Origin: Rhodospirillales bacterium
Lineage (GTDB): Bacteria; Pseudomonadota; Alphaproteobacteria; Rhodospirillales; 2-02-FULL-58-16
DNA: 8,555 nt
Direction of reading: 5' to 3'
Assembly: GCA_021775195.1 (NCBI GenBank)
Contig: JAJFIG010000256.1
Span: 1 to 8,555, forward strand
Shown: positions 6,468 through 8,555 of the stretch, one piece after another
Layout: each line of letters begins with the position of its first letter
Position numbering within the stretch: position 1 is the first letter of the stretch
Notes under the pieces: model-generated
The model's database searches: none
The model's input: the letters and a program-made list of their open reading frames with translations, nothing else
Told to the model about the DNA's origin: nothing
Made by a program: the position numbers and the translations under genes

Positions 6468-7754
6468 ATGCTGAAACGCCTTTTTGGCGGATCGTCCGAA
6501 AAACGTTTGCTCGACTACGAGAGGGCCAAGGCAGTCGCCCGCGACGAGGACTCGTCGGTGCGCCGTCGCTTGGCTTCCCGGACCAATGTGCAGCCGGAAA
6601 TCCTCTATTACCTCGCCGACGACCTGGTTCCCGAGGTCCGCCGCGAGATCGCCGTCAACGAGGCAGCACCTCGCCAGGTGGATATCAAGCTTGCCGGCGA
6701 CGCCGACGAGGAAGTGCGTTGCGGTCTCGCCGGCAAGATAGCCAGGTTGGCACCCGGTCTCACTGCCGCCGAACAGGACAAAGTCCGCCAGTTGACCTAC
6801 GAGACCCTCGAAATCCTGGCTCGCGACCAGGCCACCCGTGTCCGCCAGGTTCTGGCCGAAACCCTGAAGGACGTTGCCGATGCGCCACCCGAAGTCATCG
6901 GCCGTCTTGCCCGCGACACGGAAATCGTCGTTGCTGGGCCGGTGTTGGAATTTTCGCCTGTTCTCAGCGACGAGGACCTCCTTGAGATCATTGCCGCCAG
7001 CCCCATCGCCGGAGCCCTCGACGCCATTTCCCGTCGCGCCCGGATCGGCGAGCAGGTTTCCGACGCCATCGTCGGTACCGACGACGTCGACTCCATTGCC
7101 GTTCTGCTCGCCAACCCCAGCGCCCAGATTCGAGAGGAGACCCTGGACTACGTTGTCGACCGGGCCATCGACGTCGAATCCTGGCACGTCCCCCTGGTCA
7201 AACGCCCCCGACTCTCCCCCCGAGTGGCTGGCAAACTGGCCCGTTTCGTCGCCAACCATCTGGTCGATATCCTAACCCAGCGCCAAGACCTGGACCCGGA
7301 GACCGCGGCGGCGGTAAACGCCGAGGTGCGCAAGCGTCTCGACAACGGACATGTCGGCGACGGCGGCGGAGACGATGGTACCCGGGACTGGGAGGGCCTT
7401 CAGACCGAGAGCCCGCTGGAGACCGCCAAGCGTCTGCAAGGGAGCAGTGAATTGACGGCCGAGACCATTGCCGATGCCCTGGGTTCCGGAGACAACGAAT
7501 TTGTGATGGCAGCGTTGGCCGTGCTTGCCGGCATGCGCATCGAGATCGTCCAGAAGACGGTTTCCAATCGGAGCATAAAGGGTATCGTTTCCATCGCCTG
7601 GAAGGCCGGCCTTCCCGCCCGGTTTTCCGAGACCCTGCAGTTGAAGCTGATCCACGTTGCCCCCAAGGGCGTGCTACGGGCCACTGACGGGGACGACTAC
7701 CCCCTGAGCAACGAAGACCTTACTTGGCAGATCGAATTCCTGAATGATCTCTAG
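6468..7754 (+). CDS. DUF2336 protein with N-terminal HEAT-like repeats (second paralogue)
   Basis: The 428-residue product is a paralogue of the preceding gene along its whole length. HEAT-like units cover about 27-95 (SSVRRRLASRTNVQPEILYY, PEVRREIAVN, EEVRCGLAGKIARLAPGL). The DUF2336 region follows (about 98-292), with PVLEFSPVL (158-166), SDEDLLEII (167-175), AISRR (186-190) and SAQIREETLD (218-227). A Gly/Asp-rich linker (about 293-310) replaces the proline-rich one of its neighbour. The C-terminal region again has KGIVSIAWKAGL (371-382) and ends in DDYPLSNEDL plus a short helix. The ATG at 6468 is chosen because MLKRLFGG, a short basic amphipathic start, fits what I remember of this family. 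TTG at 6453 or 6426 would give 5 or 14 more residues; the ATG itself has a weak ribosome site. Function is unknown. It is probably co-transcribed with the cyclase and the first paralogue and converges on argB. Confidence 0.85.
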   Translation: MLKRLFGGSSEKRLLDYERAKAVARDEDSSVRRRLASRTNVQPEILYYLADDLVPEVRREIAVNEAAPRQVDIKLAGDADEEVRCGLAGKIARLAPGLTAAEQDKVRQLTYETLEILARDQATRVRQVLAETLKDVADAPPEVIGRLARDTEIVVAGPVLEFSPVLSDEDLLEIIAASPIAGALDAISRRARIGEQVSDAIVGTDDVDSIAVLLANPSAQIREETLDYVVDRAIDVESWHVPLVKRPRLSPRVAGKLARFVANHLVDILTQRQDLDPETAAAVNAEVRKRLDNGHVGDGGGDDGTRDWEGLQTESPLETAKRLQGSSELTAETIADALGSGDNEFVMAALAVLAGMRIEIVQKTVSNRSIKGIVSIAWKAGLPARFSETLQLKLIHVAPKGVLRATDGDDYPLSNEDLTWQIEFLNDL

Positions 7755-7803
7755 CAGGCTGCTGATAGGCGGCTGCCGGGAAAGGATTGGCTGGCGCAAA
7801 CTC

Positions 7804-7825
7804 CGGGCGCCCGCGCGAGCCGGGC
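7804..7825. terminator. GC-rich hairpin between convergent gene ends (weak terminator candidate)
   Basis: In the 79-base gap between the convergent DUF2336 and argB stops, GCCCG (7809-7813) can pair with CGGGC (7821-7825) around seven bases, or alternatively within the palindrome CGGGCGCCCG (7804-7813). Neither strand shows a T-run after it, so intrinsic termination is doubtful and Rho may act instead. It is listed because it is the only stem seen where both transcripts must stop. Confidence 0.25.
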
Positions 7826-7833
7826 TCCGATGT

Positions 7834-8555
7834 TCAGTCGGGCTTGATCATGGTCCCGGCGCCGTGGTCGGTCAGCAGTTCCAGCAGCACGGCGTGGGGT
7901 ACCCGGCCGTCGATGATGACAGCGCTTCCGACCCCCTGCTCGACGGCCGCCAGGCAAGTCTCGACCTTGGGAATCATGCCGCCATGGATGATCCCGTCGG
8001 CGATCAGCGCCCGAGCCCCGTCGACAGTCATTTCCGGGATCAGCCTGCCATCACCATCGAGCACCCCTTCGACGTCGGTCAGCATCAGCAGTCGGCGCGC
8101 GGTGACCGCCGCCGCCAGGGCGCCCGCCGCCGTATCGGCGTTGATGTTCAGGGTTTCGCCGTCGACACCGGCACCGATGGGGGCGATGACCGGTGTGATG
8201 TCCGACTTTGCCAGGTAATTGAGGATATGGGGATTCACTTCTCTGGGCTCGCCCACCAGGCCCAGGTCGAGGACCTTCTCGATGGCCGACTCCGGATCCC
8301 GCGTCGTCCGCCGCAGCTTTTCGGCGCGGATCAGGTTGCCGTCCTTGCCCGATAGGCCGACGGCGACGCCTCCGGCCTCGTTGATGGCCGAGACGATCTG
8401 CTTGTTGATGGTGCCCGAAAGCACCATTTCGACGACGTCCACGGTTTCCCGGTCGGTGACCCGGAGGCCATCGACAAAGCGGCTCTGTATCTTCAGCCGC
8501 TCCAGCATGGAGCCGATCTGCGGGCCGCCGCCGTGTACCACCACCGGGTACATCC
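7834..8555 (-). CDS. argB: acetylglutamate kinase, C-terminal part (N-terminus outside the window)
   Basis: ArgB phosphorylates N-acetyl-L-glutamate with ATP, the second step of arginine synthesis, in the cytoplasm. About 239 residues are visible from [12 protein letters not shown] onward; family members are about 290-300 long, so roughly 55-60 N-terminal residues, including the first lysine motif and any arginine-sensing helix, lie beyond the right edge. The ATG at 8551-8553 is internal, being the Met of the usual (G)[10 protein letters not shown] motif. Counted from it, the family landmarks are HGGG (7-10), DGLRVTD (28-34), [10 protein letters not shown] (66-75), [13 protein letters not shown] (135-147), [11 protein letters not shown] (156-166), GGMIPK with the catalytic lysine (196), and the C-terminal [11 protein letters not shown]. 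The stop is TGA at 7834-7836. The gene lies on the same strand as the nucleotidase and dapD but is separated from them by four opposing genes. Confidence 0.96.
   Translation of the reverse strand, partial: MYPVVVHGGGPQIGSMLERLKIQSRFVDGLRVTDRETVDVVEMVLSGTINKQIVSAINEAGGVAVGLSGKDGNLIRAEKLRRTTRDPESAIEKVLDLGLVGEPREVNPHILNYLAKSDITPVIAPIGAGVDGETLNINADTAAGALAAAVTARRLLMLTDVEGVLDGDGRLIPEMTVDGARALIADGIIHGGMIPKVETCLAAVEQGVGSAVIIDGRVPHAVLLELLTDHGAGTMIKPD

Noticed and set aside
6396..7259. A 287-codon minus-strand frame opposite the second DUF2336 gene, resembling another antisense frame at 5371-6000
   Set aside because: The likeness between the two antisense frames follows from the sense-strand paralogues being homologous. 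Neither has the character of a real protein.
7744..8355. A 203-codon plus-strand frame opposite argB
   Set aside because: The minus strand is unmistakably argB; the plus-strand frame is its reverse shadow.
1..8555. Mobile element, CRISPR or tRNA-associated insertion explaining the signalling block
   Set aside because: I saw no transposase, integrase, repeat array, tRNA or matching direct repeats at the edges of the block.

Overview
The window reads as a high-GC alphaproteobacterial chromosome. The Rhodospirillales order is the best guess, from codon use, the protein flavour (PAS/GGDEF/EAL and DUF2336 proteins) and the argB / pyrimidine 5'-nucleotidase / dapD neighbourhood, which I remember as a common alphaproteobacterial gene order. 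The organism cannot be fixed from sequence alone.

Layout. All housekeeping genes lie on the minus strand at the two edges: the N-terminal part of dapD (1-294, lysine/peptidoglycan pathway), a complete HAD-family pyrimidine 5'-nucleotidase (401-1120), and at the far end the C-terminal three quarters of argB (7834-8555, arginine pathway). Between them, on the plus strand, lies a block of about 6.4 kb with four genes: a PAS/degenerate-GGDEF/EAL cyclic-di-GMP phosphodiesterase (1347-3056), a PAS-PAS-GAF-GGDEF diguanylate cyclase (3320-5074), and two tandem paralogues with HEAT-like repeats and a DUF2336 domain (5071-6381 and 6468-7754). The phosphodiesterase start is divergent from the nucleotidase, and the last DUF2336 gene converges on argB.

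How the genes may work together. The EAL protein keeps every catalytic residue I can map, and its GGDEF-like middle is degenerate. The GGDEF protein keeps the GGDEF motif and an RxxD inhibitory site. The pair therefore looks like a matched c-di-GMP breaker and maker. The cyclase stop codon overlaps the GTG start of the first DUF2336 gene by four bases, so these two are probably translationally coupled. The second DUF2336 gene follows after 86 bases containing a hairpin. DUF2336 has no established function that I know of. The arrangement suggests, as inference only, that these all-helical repeat proteins act as partners, effectors or scaffolds in a c-di-GMP output.

Non-coding signals are modest. 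There is a perfect 9-bp inverted repeat (3228-3258) upstream of the cyclase, a 6-bp dyad and a small hairpin in the divergent promoter region, a possible sigma-70-type promoter before dapD, and GC-rich hairpins between the last genes. I saw no tRNA, rRNA, CRISPR array, insertion sequence or attachment site.
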